Shown here: positions 63,473 to 64,000 of the stretch, in pieces | Numbering within the stretch: position 1 is the first letter of the stretch | Layout of the letters: each line of letters starts with the position of its first letter | Assembly (NCBI RefSeq): GCF_042647165.1 | Contig: NZ_JBHRUV010000014.1 | Origin: Camelimonas abortus | GTDB lineage: Bacteria > Pseudomonadota > Alphaproteobacteria > Rhizobiales > Beijerinckiaceae | DNA: 64,000 nt | Direction: 5' to 3' (one strand) | Translations under genes and position numbers: made by a program | The notes under the pieces: generated by a model | The model's input: only the letters and a program-made list of their open reading frames with translations | The model's database searches: none | Told to the model about the DNA's origin: nothing

Positions 63473-64000
63473 GCAGCCCCACGCACGCGGGATCAGGCCG
63501 CCCCGCGTCTCCACCTTTTCCTTTTCGGCGTGCCCGGGGCCGGGAAGGCCAGCGCCCAGCCCGCCGTCGTCCGCCGCGCCGTTCTGGCGGCTCCCCCATG
63601 CGGCCGCGCGGTCCGGCCGGCGCGACCTCGGCGGCGCGTCCACCATGATCCCGTCACGATCCGGCGTCATGGGAGCTGATGTCGCTCCCGGGACGCACCA
63701 GGACAGGAGCAGAAATCGTTGTCTGCGACAACTTCCAGGGCCGCCCGCCGGCCGGGGGCGGAACTATCGCTGGGATGGCGGCGCGGTTCGTGCTATGCGG
63801 CGTCCTTCGCGGGCAGCGGGACCTGCGCCCCGCGACGCGGTTGCCGGCCGGCGCGGCGGGTCTTTCCGCCGTCCGCGCAGGGCCGGCCAGTGGTGACGCG
63901 CCCTGGGCGACGCCCGTTCCGGGTTCGCGTGAGTTTTCGCGTGGCCGACTTTCCGGCGCGCCGGAAACGCAGGATTGGATGTGGCTGTCAGGACCATGCG
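63473..64000. other. Right edge, no confident gene
   Basis: Over 528 bp no ORF has convincing features. A small inverted repeat GTTGTC-TGC-GACAAC lies at 63718-63732. The last bases, AGGACC then ATG at 63996, could be the start of a plus-strand gene lying beyond the window. Confidence 0.35.

Noticed and set aside
63764..63997. 77-residue minus-strand ORF at the right edge
   Set aside because: No ribosome-binding site, family or signal; Arg/Pro-rich shadow composition.

Overview
This window is a very GC-rich stretch of chromosome, most likely from an alphaproteobacterium of the order Hyphomicrobiales (Rhizobiales). That assignment rests on gene order: rnd-lptC-lptA-lptB-rpoN-hpf-ptsN, aroA-cmk, rplU-rpmA-(GNAT)-(DMT)-obgE, and PPIase-argJ-SIMPL-mutT on shared strands. 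Other support comes from a CP4-like class II EPSP synthase, an Omp25/31-type porin-like protein and a phaA-phaB pair. A run of 120 N and one frameshifted gene indicate draft assembly. High GC produces many long antisense shadow ORFs, which were left out.

Layout. 1-3.1 kb: a polar amino-acid ABC importer with a lipoprotein binding protein. 3.1-8.3 kb: an MFS transporter and arsenate reductase (minus), then AmpG-like permease and MarC (plus), and a CurA-type oxidoreductase. 8.5-15.5 kb: an outer-membrane beta-barrel, polA, two orphan exported proteins, a DUF2233 glycosidase and a KGG-repeat general stress protein with an EcfG-like promoter. 15.8-25.2 kb: hrpB, a DUF2939 protein, cmk, aroA (preceded by a 17-bp tandem repeat), a small exported protein, class I fumarase, ptsN and hpf. 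25.3-30.2 kb: rpoN, the Lpt LPS-export genes and RNase D.

30.4-42.2 kb: an enoyl-CoA hydratase facing a six-gene operon that joins an oligopeptide-type ABC importer to an acyl-CoA ligase. This is followed by a secreted protein with an acidic linker, a six-helix membrane protein and an N-terminal-nucleophile amide hydrolase. 42.6-47.5 kb: a ytcA-mdtN-mdtO-mdtP tripartite efflux operon, with the assembly gap inside mdtP. 47.7-49 kb: a frameshifted diacylglycerol-kinase-like gene, a bidirectional terminator and tRNA-Leu(CAG). 48.9-57 kb: mutT, SIMPL, argJ, PPIase, obgE, a DMT exporter, a GNAT enzyme, rpmA and rplU. 57-64 kb: phaA, phaB and a PhaJ-like hydratase (acetyl-CoA to 3-hydroxyacyl-CoA supply), gloB, a methyltransferase and an acyltransferase with a C-terminal extra domain.

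Most of the window is conserved housekeeping. The parts least explained by known biology are the ABC importer/CoA-ligase operon, the acidic-linker/membrane/hydrolase trio beside the efflux operon, the tandem repeat before aroA, and several orphan exported proteins.
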